DNA of 64,000 nucleotides from Atrichornis clamosus (GCA_013400975.1 WBMZ01011894.1:143870-207869); one strand, 5' to 3'; positions 23,097-35,489 are shown, numbered from the stretch's first letter. A program made the numbers and translations. Notes: generated by a model not told the origin, from the sequence alone.

Positions 23097-25692
23097 GTAA
23101 GGAGCCAGGCCTCTCCAGGGAGTACCCTCCAGGCTGGAGATGTGTTAGCCTTCTGGCAGAGCTGACAAGGTGTCTCTCTGTGAGGTTGCCTATGGCTGTG
23201 TAGCTGAGCATGCCTCGAAATGTGCCGCTGCACTTAAAAACTACGTTAGAATAGACATAACGTCCTTTTTCTTGGAGGAAATATGTCATTTCTAAGGGCC
23301 CTAGTTGAAGAGTCATCAAGCATTTGCCTGGTAGAAACACACAGAAAAGCATTATCATTTATTACTTAGAACCTGTACGTGCCTAATTTAGCTTCTTTCT
23401 AAAGCAATACATAACAATCACTTCAGCAGTTAGCATATCAAATTTAATTATTACTTCCACATTCTTAAAAATAGCATTGAAAAAATTGACTACAATATTG
23501 CCCAAATGAGAGCAAGGTGATCAGAAATATGGAGAAGAAAAAATAAAATTATATGAAGATCAATGGCAACAAAGAAGTTAATCTTTGTTTTTCGCATGGG
23601 CAATAATTAGAGCCCAACAAAGTAAAATTCAAATCTCTAGGCCTCTCCTCAACAAGTGCAAATCAGCAGGCTCTGCTGAAGGCAGTGGCATTGCAAGGAT
23701 TTGCATTATTTGAAGATATGGTCTTTTTTTCAATCTTTTATTTTCCATGGTTTGATTTGGAAAAGGATCATTCTTTCATTGTGTCCCTTCAAGGAAATCA
23801 TTTAGCTCAATAAACTTTTAGTTTTGTTTCTTGCTTTCTGAGAATGTTGTTTTAATTTAATTTCTATTCTGGCTGGGCTGTCTCTTCTTTTGGAGGAGAA
23901 GGTCTTAGCTTATATTACCTACAAGAGCTCAAAAAGAGGCAGCTCAGTAAATTGAACATAGATTCTAATCTGGCACCATTGATTAATGTAAATAATCAAA
24001 AGCAGTTGCAAGGAAGTTGTTGCCATGAACTTTCAAGAAATGCTAATAGATCTCAACATTATAGCTCTTTAAGCATTCAGATCACCACTACTGATTTTAT
24101 TCTTGCCTTTTTTTTAGATTATTTTTGTTAATCTGCACTGTCCACTTTCCTATTATGTCACTGTTTTTTAAAAAATCTCTCTTAAAAAGATTGGGACCCT
24201 TAAAAATAGATATACTGCTCATTTCAGCATGCAGTTAATTCATAGTCCTTGCAATTTCAACATTTCTTTGCTGTAAATCCAAATCAATGCTCACACTCTT
24301 TCAAGTGGCATTTTCATTCTTTTCCTGTTGAGAAAATAGCTTCTTAAACAGATAAATGAGACAAACTGTTGGAAATCCGTGCTTATTGTTTTCGGATTTC
24401 AAAGAATCACCTGGCATATAGATCAGGTATCTATCTCAGTTATTGGTACAAAAGGCCAAGTGGGATTGCAAGTGCTGTAGACAAAGGGGTGGGTATGGTT
24501 TTTATCAAATATGTCACGGAAGATGTGGTAAGAATCCACAATTTTCTGAAGGTCTGGACAACATTTATGTGTCATAACTCAGCAAAGCTCCTGAAAGCTC
24601 AAGTTCATATCACTGAGACAGAAGAGGGACCATGTGATCTGTTTACTGGGTCAGCCTTTCTCACTTGTACTTTTAGCAAGAAGGTGAACTTGATGTAAGT
24701 TTGTAAGAAAGATTTCATAAAACCATAGTTTTGAGGGTTTTTTCCTTTAGGAGTCAGGAAATACGGATCATGTCTGAACTGCTTTGGTAAAGGGACATGA
24801 TTTCCAAACAGCAGAATGATAATTAAACTGTCACTTGGCACATTATACCTGTGTTATTTTGTATAATTAAGCCAGAAAAGCAGACATTTAGACCATTTTC
24901 AGTGTGTTTTCGTACAACATAAGGCTTAAAGAAGCACAGTGCTTAAGCCTTGTAGACGTAGCCAAAAGTAGAGAAATTGGAGGAGTGCTAAAAGGAGCTA
25001 AATACACCTCAGAAAGTCTTAGTGAGAGTTTGTTGATGTGACATAGATGTAGAATGAGCTGGAAGAGTGTGTAATATACATCAGCTTAGACTTCATTTAA
25101 TCTAATTTGGACTCTCCATTGAATTTGGTCTTGTCTCAATAAAGTACTGTCTTTGCTATGAAAGAATCGAAACAAGTCTACGAATGAAAGAAACCCTGAC
25201 CCTTCTGAAATCAGAGACAAAACTCTCATTGAGAGCCAGGATTTCATCTCACATGCCTAGAATTTTTCAGAGGCGTTCAAGAATATTGCAAAGCCCCCAT
25301 AAGATTTCCATGTAAAAAGAACGCCAAATTAAAGGGTATTCCTTTTCTCACAGACCTTCCCATGAGGAATCTACCCACCTTCATAGAGAATTTGGACCTT
25401 GGTTTCCACAGGTTTCTGCTTTCCTTGCCTGGGGCAGGTCTCTGAAATCAAATACTCTCTGTACCTGATTACTATTTCCAGGGGTTTGTGGATGCAGCTC
25501 AAAGTTCAGCTCTGGAAAACAGCCGTGTTTCTGCTGTGTCATGTTTTTCAGTTTTGTATGTGAAATAAGGGCTGCACATCTGAACAAGATGACGAACCAT
25601 AGTTTGACAAAACCTGAGTCCCTTAGGGTTTCAGATATTGTTGAGCTCGTTTTACTGTGTCTACTCAGAAGTAGAGCAACTAAACTGCAAGC

Positions 25693-25746
25693 TGACAGAA
25701 GGCTCTGTGCTGGTTGCAATGACAGAAGGCTCAGTGTTGGTTGCAT
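25693..25746 (+). repeat. 27-base tandem duplication
   Basis: Two adjacent units share tgacagaaggctc, gtg and tggttgca, with substitutions at a few positions. The first is 25693-25719 and the second is 25720-25746. It is a simple local duplication with no sign of function. Confidence 0.8.
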
Positions 25747-28425
25747 ATGGGTTTTTTGGCCTGATTCTGTGAGCTGAGCTTGTGAATCCCACAGTGAGCC
25801 CAGTGGTGAGTACTTCAGAAGGCAGCAGGAACCTGCATTACACTGGGCTGTGTGTAGGCAAGCAGTTCTATTCCTGACTGCTAGGCCGACCTGCTTAACA
25901 AATTGAGCTATAGAAAACAACTACCTGACGGAGCAAAAAGAATGAAAGAAAAAAAAAAGCTTCTGAATTTCACTTCTGCTGTGCTCTAGTGATTGATTTT
26001 TATATTTAGCTTGCTCCATTCTCTCTCAGTATCCCCTCACCTACACGCAGGCATATTCAACTTCATGCCAGGGGTGTGGGAATTAGTTCTCTCTACAGTA
26101 TTGGTGAACTGGAGTCCTCTTGTTGCTTTGGGAAGTTAACAGTAATTGCAGCATATCTGACACACTCAGAGAGACTTCCCTGTGCAGGCAAGGAACCCAA
26201 ATTTGATGGGCTTTTTTATGTAAAGCTGCAAGCAGGCCGGCCATGAGGCCCTGGAAGGTAGATACAGGCAGCCAGAAGCTCTGCTCTCCTGTGTGCATGT
26301 GCTCATTCCACAGATGTTGGCACTGCTTCCATAAATTGTGGGTGGTTTTGCTGCTGCATCCGAAGCACTTAGGCCTCGTTATGAGAGTGGGCTCCTCGGG
26401 GACGGCCTAATGGGAATCTAAGTAGATGTGCCATTCCCTCTTGCAGAGGTTGGAGGTAATGAGGCTGCCATCCTAGAAAGTGTAAAGGAGAGTTATTTGT
26501 CACTACAAGTAGGAGTCATTAGGAAGAGAGAGACTGCACAGGAACCCCAGGAAATACAAGCCAACAGAGACATCTGTGAAGCATCACATGCAGGATGATA
26601 ACCACAGTAATTGTGTGCCTGGTACTGGGTGCTTTATACAACATCACCAGTTCTCTCTGAACAAATTATCTGTGTCCCAGATACCAGATCAGCCAGTGTA
26701 CATTTAGGGGTGTGAGCACCTAGCTGTGTCTGGTTGAGGTAGAGAAGGATATAAGAAGGGTTTCTTCCCTGTATTTGTAGTGTTGGTGATAGAAGCATTA
26801 CAAATTGAACACGCCCACATTTCGACTATGAATTCCCAACAGGTAAAATGTGTTTGTGAGTCCTCTGTTGTGACATGTCCACAGGTCAATAAATCCCTTT
26901 TGTTTTTTCTCTTTCATTGAGTGTAATTGCTAAAGGAAGCAGAAAGGCAGAGTGACCTGTCTCTATGGAGAATTAACTCTATCTTGACATATATCAATAT
27001 TGATAGGGTTTTTTTCCTATAAAACAATGATTTAGCTGAAAAGTAGCTCATAATTTCTCAATAAAAACAAAAGTAAAATTATCTTAACCAAGTGAGGTGT
27101 TTCACCATTGCAATATCTCAAAGGCTGGAGAAGTAGAACACAATATTGGAATTGCTAAATAAAGGACCATAGACTGAGATATGACAATAATGTTTAACTA
27201 ATCATTCATACTGCATTTCAGAGTTAGCAAACCTAGCACTTACTGTTACCTGGACAGAAACTCAGCATCACTGCACCCAAAATAGAAAACCACCATCAAC
27301 TCATGTGGTTGAAAGAGCATCATGTCATTTAGGGCTGAAATGACAAAGTGCTAAGTATAGAATTTTGCACACGCATTCTTCTGGACATATTTTGTACAGC
27401 CAAGCCCTCTGAACTGTGCATGTAATTTTTAAAACAAGTATATGCAGATGGGTTAACTTGGATACTGGCTGAGGCTTCTGTGGCATATGTCTCTAGCAAG
27501 GTTTGTAAAGAGCATTTTTTTTCCCTTTTAGTGCCTTTTAGATTGGCAGATGACCATTTAAGTAAAAGAGGATTTTTTGTGCAAATTGTGAAGGAAACTG
27601 TTTTTTTCCTTGTCCCACACCTATCCCCCCACTCCAAATACATAAATAAGAAATATGCTAAGTCCAAGGTTTTGGGTGCTCTAACAGCACATAGGAAACA
27701 GGCCTGCAATTTATTTTTTCTTATGTTTTATAGCCCTCCTGTATTTGTTATCATTCCCTCCTCTGCCCTCCATTTTTTCTTGCTTTCTTAATCATCTTTT
27801 CTAGGGTTTTTTAAGCTCTTGTTCATACTTGCAAAAATGAAAGAAGTTTGATGCTCCCCTACTTTTCACTGTTGTGGTCACCCCCATCCATGTAAAATAA
27901 ACCTCCATGTGGGTGGTTTTTCCTTGTGTGAGTTTGCACTAGTCTGAAAAATGGTACAATAAAAGAGGCAGCTGCATTCTTTCAAGGTACACACGCAGAC
28001 ATGTGAATGGATATCTGGCTGTTAAGTCTTGATGCTTGGGATCAGCCAATGTGGTTGTGCCACCCTGACAAGACGTGGAAACTTTCAGGGCTGTTGGATT
28101 GCTGTGGTGCATGGTTAGGAAGCAAAGGAGTAGTCCCAGGAAGTGTAATCCTACAAATGGAACAGGCAGCATGTGCAAAATGAAAGTAAGGTTTTTAGGC
28201 ATTAAATTCAGATTTGCTAAATCAACAGTGGTGAAGTATTGTCATCAGAGGCAAATTTGGCATTGACAGAGATTTGGAACAGCATGAATGATGCGGGCCC
28301 AGCCACCAGATGGGCTGCACTGCTTTGCAAATTATTTTGCCATATCAGAATTTTCCTAAACCAATGAAAGAGTGTGTAAGGAACAGTTATGCCTTTTGAT
28401 ACGGGCCAAGTCACCTAAGAGCTGT

Positions 28426-28457
28426 TTTCTGTTTCTGGTTTCTGTTTCTGGTTTCTG
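28426..28457 (+). repeat. 13-base tandem repeat (tttctgtttctgg)
   Basis: Two full copies of tttctgtttctgg are followed by a partial tttctg. It is a short pyrimidine-rich minisatellite in the intron, about 480 bases before the exon at 28937. Confidence 0.8.
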
Positions 28458-28936
28458 TACACTTTTGGTTTAATGAACTGTAGTAACTGCCAGCATCTGC
28501 TTCTATCTGCTTTGGGTTTGCATATCAACTACTCTGCTCCGTGTTTGCGCCTTTTAATTCCAAATATCAATCTCTGTACTAAAAAATCATTGCCAAGTAA
28601 CCTTCCATTCTTCTCTTCTATACTGCCCATCTAATCACCAGCTACGAGCACACAGCTCCTGCCTGCATGCCGTCAGAATGAGTCTGAGCTGCTCAAACCT
28701 CAACTCCAGCCTGAACGTGAATTTTTGTCTCTGCAGGAATATCAGGGTGGGGGGAAAAAGGTCACCAGGGCTACTACCAGGTCTCCTTATTGTTTGTATT
28801 TATGCTTTTCGTTCAACTTCTTTTCTCCCCGGAGGTTTTGATTCCACCAGTTTTGTTCGGGTTTGATTGGGCTTGCTTTTTTTTTTTTTATTGCTCTCCC
28901 TCTTCTCATTTTGTTTTCTCCATTCTTTCATTGGAG

Positions 28937-29041
28937 GCAATGAGCCGTCCAGCGGTCGGAACTCCCCTGTCCCCTATCGGCCTGACAGTCGCCCTCTCAC
29001 TCCAACTTACGCTCAGGCCCCTAAACATTTCCATGTTCCAG
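28937..29041 (+). CDS. ABLIM1: ABLIM1 cassette-type linker exon, NSP/HFH block B (phase 1-1)
   Basis: Joined after a G, it encodes GNEPSSGRNSPVPYRPDSR, then PLTPTYAQAPKHFHVP. This segment is present in the long mammalian ABLIM1 isoforms that I recall (GNEPSSGRNSP...KHFHVP). It is 105 bases long, phase 1 on both sides, and therefore removable in frame. The acceptor is ttcattggag after a T-rich tract starting near 28877; the donor is gtagga (29042). It repeats the NSPV...TPT...P(Q/K)HFH.P pattern of the exon at 20569. Confidence 0.95.
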
Positions 29042-31318
29042 GTAGGAGCTGGCACTGTGTGTGTCTCGGTGTCCTGTCACAGTGTAGAATGTAGCCTTTG
29101 TAACTTCTGTCTTGTCTCCATCGTTTCACACCGTTTACCATGGGTTGCACCCTCAGGGTTTGGAACTGCTTCTGGGCTTGCTGAGAGGAGTAGTGCCTTA
29201 AGAAGTGTGGGGGTTCGCTGTGATTTTTACCTATTCTGTTGGTCAGGTGCTTCAGTGCTAGAATGCTTTGGTTTTCAGAGTTTGTTGATGGCCTGTGAGC
29301 TGTATATGAGCTATGTAGGGCTGGATTTTTCTCCCAGTTGCACCAGCTGAGCACCAGCATAGCTCTGCTAATTTTAAAGGAGTTGGTTTTGATTCATATG
29401 CAGAAAAGAAGTGGCCAATGAGCCATTAGATATGTTGTTCATCCAGACTGTTGTGACCTGTTTCAGTCTTGAACCCAACAGTTCTGGTTTAGTGTTCCCT
29501 TTTTTAAAGGTGGTGAAGATGTTTCTTTATGTGTTTTGTGCAATGTCTTGATGTCCTCAGGGATATCTGCAGGGATATGTATGCCTGGGATGTCCTTTCT
29601 ATAGAGAGCAGTCTCTGTTTTGAAGTTGTTCCAGCATCTGAGAAGACCACGTGTCTTGGATTTTGGTGGGATGAGGCCATGTGTCCCTGGATTTTTGGAC
29701 AGGCATCTGACTGTACCAGCACTAGCTGAAAGCCTTATTATATCCAGTTATTCTCCAGGTCCCCTTCAGCCTGGTATCCCTCCACACTGCCAGAGGTTAC
29801 TGCCCTTCCCCTCTCCTCAAATCTGGCAAAGGAAGAGTTTGTGCACACCCCCTTTCCGTCAGGGTGACCTGGCTTGGCTGAGGTCAGCTCTTTTAACTGC
29901 TTCAGCTCACCTGGCTCACAGTGCCCGGCCTAAACTACAGCCTAACTGCATGAATAGCTGTGAGAAGGGACCTGGAGCACGGTGGGGGAGCTCTCCTCGC
30001 CTGCTGGCGTGGTGCAGCCACGGAAGGAGCTGTGCTCCCCTTGGAGCTCTCCGGAGTCCATGTGCGCAAAAGGACTGCATGAGTGCCCTGGTAATGGCTG
30101 TACCTGTCTGCTGGCCAAGGGGCCGTAACAGAGCACTCACAGGATTGAAATTCCACAGTGCCAGTGTGTGCTATGAGTTTGCCTGTTTGTTTAAGGATGT
30201 AGGGTTCTGCAGAGTAAGATTTGCTTCTGTTCCAGTAGGTTTTTAGGGTTAGCTTTCCTCAGCGCCAAAGGCAAAGTTGTCTCCTGTAGCACTTTAATTG
30301 GATCTGTGGTACAGCACATGTGTTTCTGAAATTCCTTTTCATCTTTCATTCTAATGTAACTGAAAACTTTTTTCAGGCAGTATTTTGTAGCAAAATGGGT
30401 TTCTGACATTAATTTTCTAGTTCCCTGTAGCTCAGTTTGGTCTTCTAATAAGATTTTGGCACATTTTTACACTGTAGTGCTGATTTTGGATTAACTTTTG
30501 TGTTTGTAGCTGTGCCGAATACATGAAGTGTTGGCTGGGGTGGGAAGGTAGTTTAGAACAAAATGGTTCCTGTCATAGATTATTATTTGTAAGAATACAT
30601 CTTTTAGACATGCTGTAGATTTACTGCATTAGAATTCTGAGAAGTGTTTTTATTCTGATTTATATAGGTAATGTGCAATATGATGGGCCTTACATTAAAA
30701 ATACCAAAAAAAAGAAATAAAATCTGTCCTTAAGGTTTGACAATTAGTAGCATATCAGTGAACACTGCATAAAGAATCCCTTTGACTCGTTGAAGTGTGG
30801 CTGTTGTTGACTGTTCAAAACAGTGTCCTAGGCAGCTATTTTGTTCTCTGGATTTTGAAGTGAATTGTAGGCTCACTGCATTCTCCTCTGTTCAATCCAG
30901 CCAGTCAGCTGGAAAGAAAATTGAGCTGTTATGACTGAAGCACAATTTTCCACAAAAGTTATTTGGGGTAGTTTTCCTCAAATGGCTTGTATCTTCACCA
31001 TTGAAATGTCTTGCCTGCTTACATTTCTTCTCTAACTTTTATCCCACTTTCAAATTAACGGTTCATGCGTTGATGCATCCACATGTTACAGAATCAGCTC
31101 CAAAGGACTTCATACCACATGTCTTTGACTTCTCACTTGTTCTTACGTTTCCTTTTCTTTAAATAATCTGATTTTGTATAATAGTAGAAATAGCTTTCTG
31201 GCTTTTTCTTGTGCTACATCCTTGATTTGGTCTGTCTATTGCTTTAGTGGTGGAGTTACCTTTGTCTACAACTGAAGCAGTTCTCATATTCCCATTTTTC
31301 TGTCTCTTAATATCACAG
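29042..31318 (+). other. ABLIM1: ABLIM1 intron, 2.3 kb
   Basis: No coding exon is recognised. A moderately GC-rich stretch at 29,700-30,160 contains overlapping open frames on both strands (the longest is 208 codons at 29620-30246) without known similarity. The acceptor at the end is atatcacag. Confidence 0.75.
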
Positions 31319-31366
31319 ATCAAGGTGTCAACATTTACAGGAAACCGCCCATCTACAAACAACACG
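31319..31366 (+). CDS. ABLIM1: ABLIM1 linker exon, 16 codons (phase 1-1)
   Basis: This exon encodes DQGVNIYRKPPIYKQH, the D being completed by the G of the previous exon. The tyrosine/lysine/proline block NIYRKPPIYKQ is characteristic of abLIM family linkers. It is 48 bases, phase 1 on both sides. The acceptor is atcacag and the donor is gtaaat (31367). Only one residue (V for I) differs from the mammalian form that I recall. Confidence 0.96.
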
Positions 31367-33445
31367 GTAAATGATCTTTCCCTTTTTATTTCAAAACTGG
31401 AGTGCCAACTGAATTAAAAGGTGTGCGGATTAGTGAAAAGCATTCAGTTTTTACTTTGTAAGCATAAAAATTTAGTAGTCCAAGCTTGCAGCGGCTGTTA
31501 TTGCATGTCCTGTCAAGTGGTTATGTTTTAGAGCATGTTGTTTCATTTGGATCATATGGTTTAATCTTGGCCATGTGGAAATTAATGGCAAAATTGCCAT
31601 AAGCTGGGATTTTGCTGTTTGCATTATGATTCCTTCAAGTATTTCTCTTCTTTAAGTTTATATTTTCAGAATACAGGTACTGGTCACGTTAGAATGGGTT
31701 AACAGTAGGCTGATCTCTGACAGGGACTTCACGAAATATCCTCATTTTAAACAGACACAGTACAATAATTTATTTCAATGGCAAACGTGGAGATGTTATT
31801 ATCATGTTGTTGTAGCAAGCCTGAAATGAAAATGATGGCAGAAGCCCACGGCCCTGCCTGTCTTCAGTACCACAGAAGGCCCTGTTAAAAGGGACTCTGC
31901 CCTCCTGCTGTGAACAGACGACTGTGCGTAGGAGATGATTTTTATTTACTGTGGTGAAAGAGAGATGACTCCTCTGTTTAAAGACTCTTGAGTTTCCATC
32001 CCTTTGCAGACCTTTTATCAGTGAAGTGTATTTAGGGTTCAGTAGCAAATCAGCAGCACTACAGGGCTTAGATGAACACTTGGCTGAGAGCCATTGAGCT
32101 GGGATGAGTAGGAAAGCCCACAAGTCCATTCTGTAGTCAGGAGTGAGCGTTGCAAATTACACTGCTCTGGTATCACATCAGGGTTTTTTCCTCTTTCTTT
32201 TTTAAGTTTCAAACCATATGCTCATTTTGGAAAAAGTCTTAACATTGTTTCTGTTTATTTTTATGGTTTTAATGTATCTCCTCACCTCCCATTAACATGT
32301 GAATGTTTAACCACTGACATCACCAATTCTAATACGTAAGTACTGTTTGAAGTCATGCTTCTGTAAACTCTGACCAGCTTCCTCCATGCCTGCAATTATG
32401 CTTAAGAGTTTTCCAATCATAAACTGCTCAGAATTCCCAATGATATCTAATGCTGTTGTTCCTAAACTACCTGGAATGTGTTGGATGAGCAACACAGTGC
32501 ATCACTTCGTTAATAGATGTCTTTCTGTTTAAAAAAAATAAAAAAGAAAAGGAAAAAAAAGCCCAGAACCCTTGCTTCTGATACGATAGCTTCATACAAA
32601 CAAAGGTGGTGTGAGCTAACAGTTTCCAGCTCAGGGGTAGTTAAGGCTGGGTTTAATGTAAACTGAATCCTATTGGATTTTTTTTTCTTTTTAACATAAA
32701 GAAGTGAAAGCCATAATGCACATCCTCACATGCTTTTACGAGATTTTGGCTTAGAATGGAATTTAAGTGAAAGTTCCACTACTGAGCTATTTTATTGGTG
32801 AGGTTCATTGCTTTGCAAGTGCCTTTCCCTGCCAAGTTGATCTGAATGGAGTTTAGTATTTATTAATAAGTTCACATCTGCTTTTACTACTACTGCATGC
32901 TCTAAGCAAGGGCATGCAGCACCAAAAAAATCCCCTAGTTAAACATATTTGTTTCAAGTTTCTTTTTTTCTTTGTTTTGCAGCTTCTCACAGATATATAA
33001 GAAATAATTAGCATCAGTAGTGTTAGAATCTGTACTCTTACTCTGAACTATTTGTTTTCTTGCTCTAGGGGGAAAACAGATCAGTACATAAATCTGAGTT
33101 CATCTTCATAAATAATCAGCTGTCCTTAGGAGATACTGGCAAATACTGTTAGGCTGAATTTTCTCACTCTTGCCTAATCATTCTTAAACTGTGAAACCCT
33201 AGTAAAATCCAAAGCTGATTTGGGGTTATTTTGGGGTGGGGACACGGGAGGAGAGGAAGGTTTGATTCCAACCTACTGGCATGAGAAAGTCATTACTTTG
33301 CTTCGAATTGCAATTAGAAAAGCGAAACATGAAAATGTTTGCTTTTGAAAATTAACTTCTTGTAAAGTATACCATTTTGCCAAAATAAGGCTGGCTGATA
33401 CAGCTGATAACATAGCTAAGTTCCCTGATTGCCATCTAGATGCAG
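31367..33445 (+). other. ABLIM1: ABLIM1 intron, 2.1 kb
   Basis: No exon is recognised. There are A-rich and T-rich simple stretches near 32530-32560 and 32680. The intron ends with two possible acceptors, ctag (33439) and gcag (33445). Confidence 0.75.
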
Positions 33446-33586
33446 CTGCCTTGGCAGCACAGAGCAAGTCCTCCGAGGATATCATCAAGTCCTCCAAGTT
33501 CCCAGCAGCTCATGCACCAGCACCCAACGAGATACCAAAGATTGAGACTGACCACTGGCCAGGCCCTCCCTCCCTTGCTGCCGTAG
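33446..33586 (+). CDS. ABLIM1: ABLIM1 linker exon, 47 codons (phase 1-1)
   Basis: This exon encodes AALAAQSKSSEDIIKSSKF, PAAHAPAPNEIPK and IETDHWPGPPSLAAV plus one base of the next G. The start at 33446 (after atgcag) gives QH-AALAAQ, matching the mammalian protein that I recall. The upstream tag at 33438-33439 would add six bases (residues D and A) and keep the frame. The donor is gtatgc (33587). The segment is acidic/proline-rich with the recognisable IETDHWPGPPS motif. Confidence 0.93.
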   Translation: MPWQHRASPPRISSSPPSSQQLMHQHPTRYQRLRLTTGQALPPLLP

Positions 33587-35279
33587 GTATGCAAACACAA
33601 GTGGTACGACTCTGCAGCTCTAAAGGTACTGGGAACCAAGGGACATGAACAGAGCGGCTGGAAAAACGTGTAGGGAAGGTGGTGTCCTCCCCAGACGCTC
33701 ACCACAAAGTGCAGTTCTTCTGCTGAGTGCCTGAATGTAAAACTATTGCATTGCACTGGGTAGAAGAGGTTTTGCTAAAGGACTTTGGGGTTGATCACAC
33801 AGATGTTAACCCATAGGCAAATTTGGTGAACTCCAGTGCAGTAGCTTAAAATACGTGGTGTGTCACACAAGCCTGACTTCTTTCAGTTTTTCTATTTAAT
33901 CTTTTAGTCCTAAGCTAATAGCAAATATGCCACAGAAAATGTGATTTCTTCCAACCACATGACTAATTTCATGGCAAGAAGCAACGACTGAATTGGAACA
34001 ATTAACAGACTAAATAATTCCTGATTTCCAGAGTTACTGTTTCTACAGACATTGTATTTTTCTTCTGTGTTGTAGCACTACACATATCTTATTTTCTTTT
34101 CTTTAATTCATGTGCATCATCATTTTAATTTTTTTTTTGGCTTTGTATTTTTTTTCCTCTATTATTTTTTAATGACCCCTATAGCATAAAATAAGCTGTC
34201 TAGGCTGGTTCATTCATGAAGTCACATCTGAAGCACTGAGGTGTTGCTTGTTTCAGGTCTCTGTGAGGGAATTCAGGGCTTTCAGAACAATGGGATCCTC
34301 ACAGAAGTGCTGGGAGAGGAGACACAGGGTGGGAGAGCTCAGTGACCAATTGAAGGGGCTGCACACGCAGCAGCAATTTTTTGAAAATGTCCTTTAGTTA
34401 GGATTGCAGGCTGACAAAACATGCTGAGTCCTTGAGTCACTGAGGTAACATCTACATACTTGAAGCTCTCTCATCTACGTATTGGAAATGTTTACATACT
34501 TTAAATATTGGGTTTGTCCAGCACAGGACTGGTAAATAACTGTATCAGATACAGCCTGTGCAGAAGAAAATAAAACTACTGTCTAAATGCTTGCAGCAAT
34601 ATCACATTCTGTGTATTCATGGAAGTGTCCTGGCATCCAAACTGGATTATTTCTTAAGAATATTCAAGAAAATAAATATTATTCAATAAAAACTAAAGAA
34701 CTAAAATGTAGAACACCTGTGCCTTAATTTATTTTAGCTTTATCCAATGGATCAAATTAGTTATTTCATCTTAGACTAAAACCAATGCCTTGTTTATTTC
34801 AAATATGAGTGTTCCTTCAGGAGACTAATGTAGTTTAATTATCCATTTGAAATGTTAATTCAGATTTGCTTTTCTGAGTCTAGATAAAAGTGTAAATGTA
34901 AATCAGACTTTAGGTTTTCAGCTGCTGATCCAGTTACTGGTGTTATTAAACCCCACATTTCTAGAAGCGGCAACATGAGCTCCTTTTCTCTATTACATGG
35001 GATCATGGCTTTGTATCCAGGACCATTGCTTGTTTGAAATTCACGTGCAGCCTAAATTCTTGTTTATTATATAGCAACCCTGATAACCATAGGGCAGGCT
35101 ATCCAAGTGAGTTTTAGTAAGAGTGAGTTTTGAAAGAGTCTTTTGACTTTGCAAGAAAATACTGCTTTGTTTATTCATCAAATCAAAGTGACCAGTACTT
35201 TGAACTAGCATTGAAATCTTGGAGCTGCGGTTGAACTGGTGCACAAAGCTCTCTCTGTGCTGTGGTTTTGTGGAAGCAG
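33587..35279 (+). other. ABLIM1: ABLIM1 intron, 1.7 kb
   Basis: Nothing is recognised beyond AT-rich intronic DNA with T-rich runs near 34129-34170. It ends in the acceptor ggaagcag (35279). Confidence 0.8.
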
Positions 35280-35371
35280 GAGCTGACATGAGGCGCAGAT
35301 CCAGTGGAAGAGAGGAAGATGATGAGGAGCTGCAGAGACGCCGGCAGCTGCAGGAGGAGCAGCTCATGAAG
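35280..35371 (+). CDS. ABLIM1: ABLIM1 charged helical exon (phase 1 in, 0 out)
   Basis: This 92-base exon encodes (G)ADMRRRSSGREEDDEELQRR, then RQLQEEQLMK. RRRSSG is a basic, serine-containing site of the kind used by basophilic kinases. The E/R/Q-rich stretch that follows is strongly predicted to be helical or coiled-coil and continues into the next exon. The donor gtggtt (35372) is weaker than its neighbours. The match to mammalian ABLIM1 is near complete. Confidence 0.95.
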
Positions 35372-35485
35372 GTGGTTATAAGCTTGTCTTCATGCTGTTT
35401 CTGAACACCATCCAAAAAGTGCCCCTTTGCTTTCTGAAAGCGATTTCTACCGCTGTCTTGATCAGCTTTATTTTATTGATATATA

Positions 35486-35489
<4 letters not shown>

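Larger units (their letters stand above)
23097..28936 (+). other. ABLIM1: ABLIM1 intron, 5.8 kb
   Basis: No exon is recognised. It contains a 27-base tandem duplication (25693-25746), a short tttctgtttctgg repeat (28426-28457) and TGCATG motifs, one of them (28664) 273 bases before the next exon. A 179-codon minus-strand frame (25381-25920) overlaps the 27-base repeat and resembles no protein that I know. Confidence 0.75.

Noticed and set aside
29620..30246. 208-codon open frame on the plus strand within an intron
   Set aside because: Overlapping open frames on both strands show that local GC-richness removes stop codons. No protein family is recognised and no splice sites connect it to ABLIM1.
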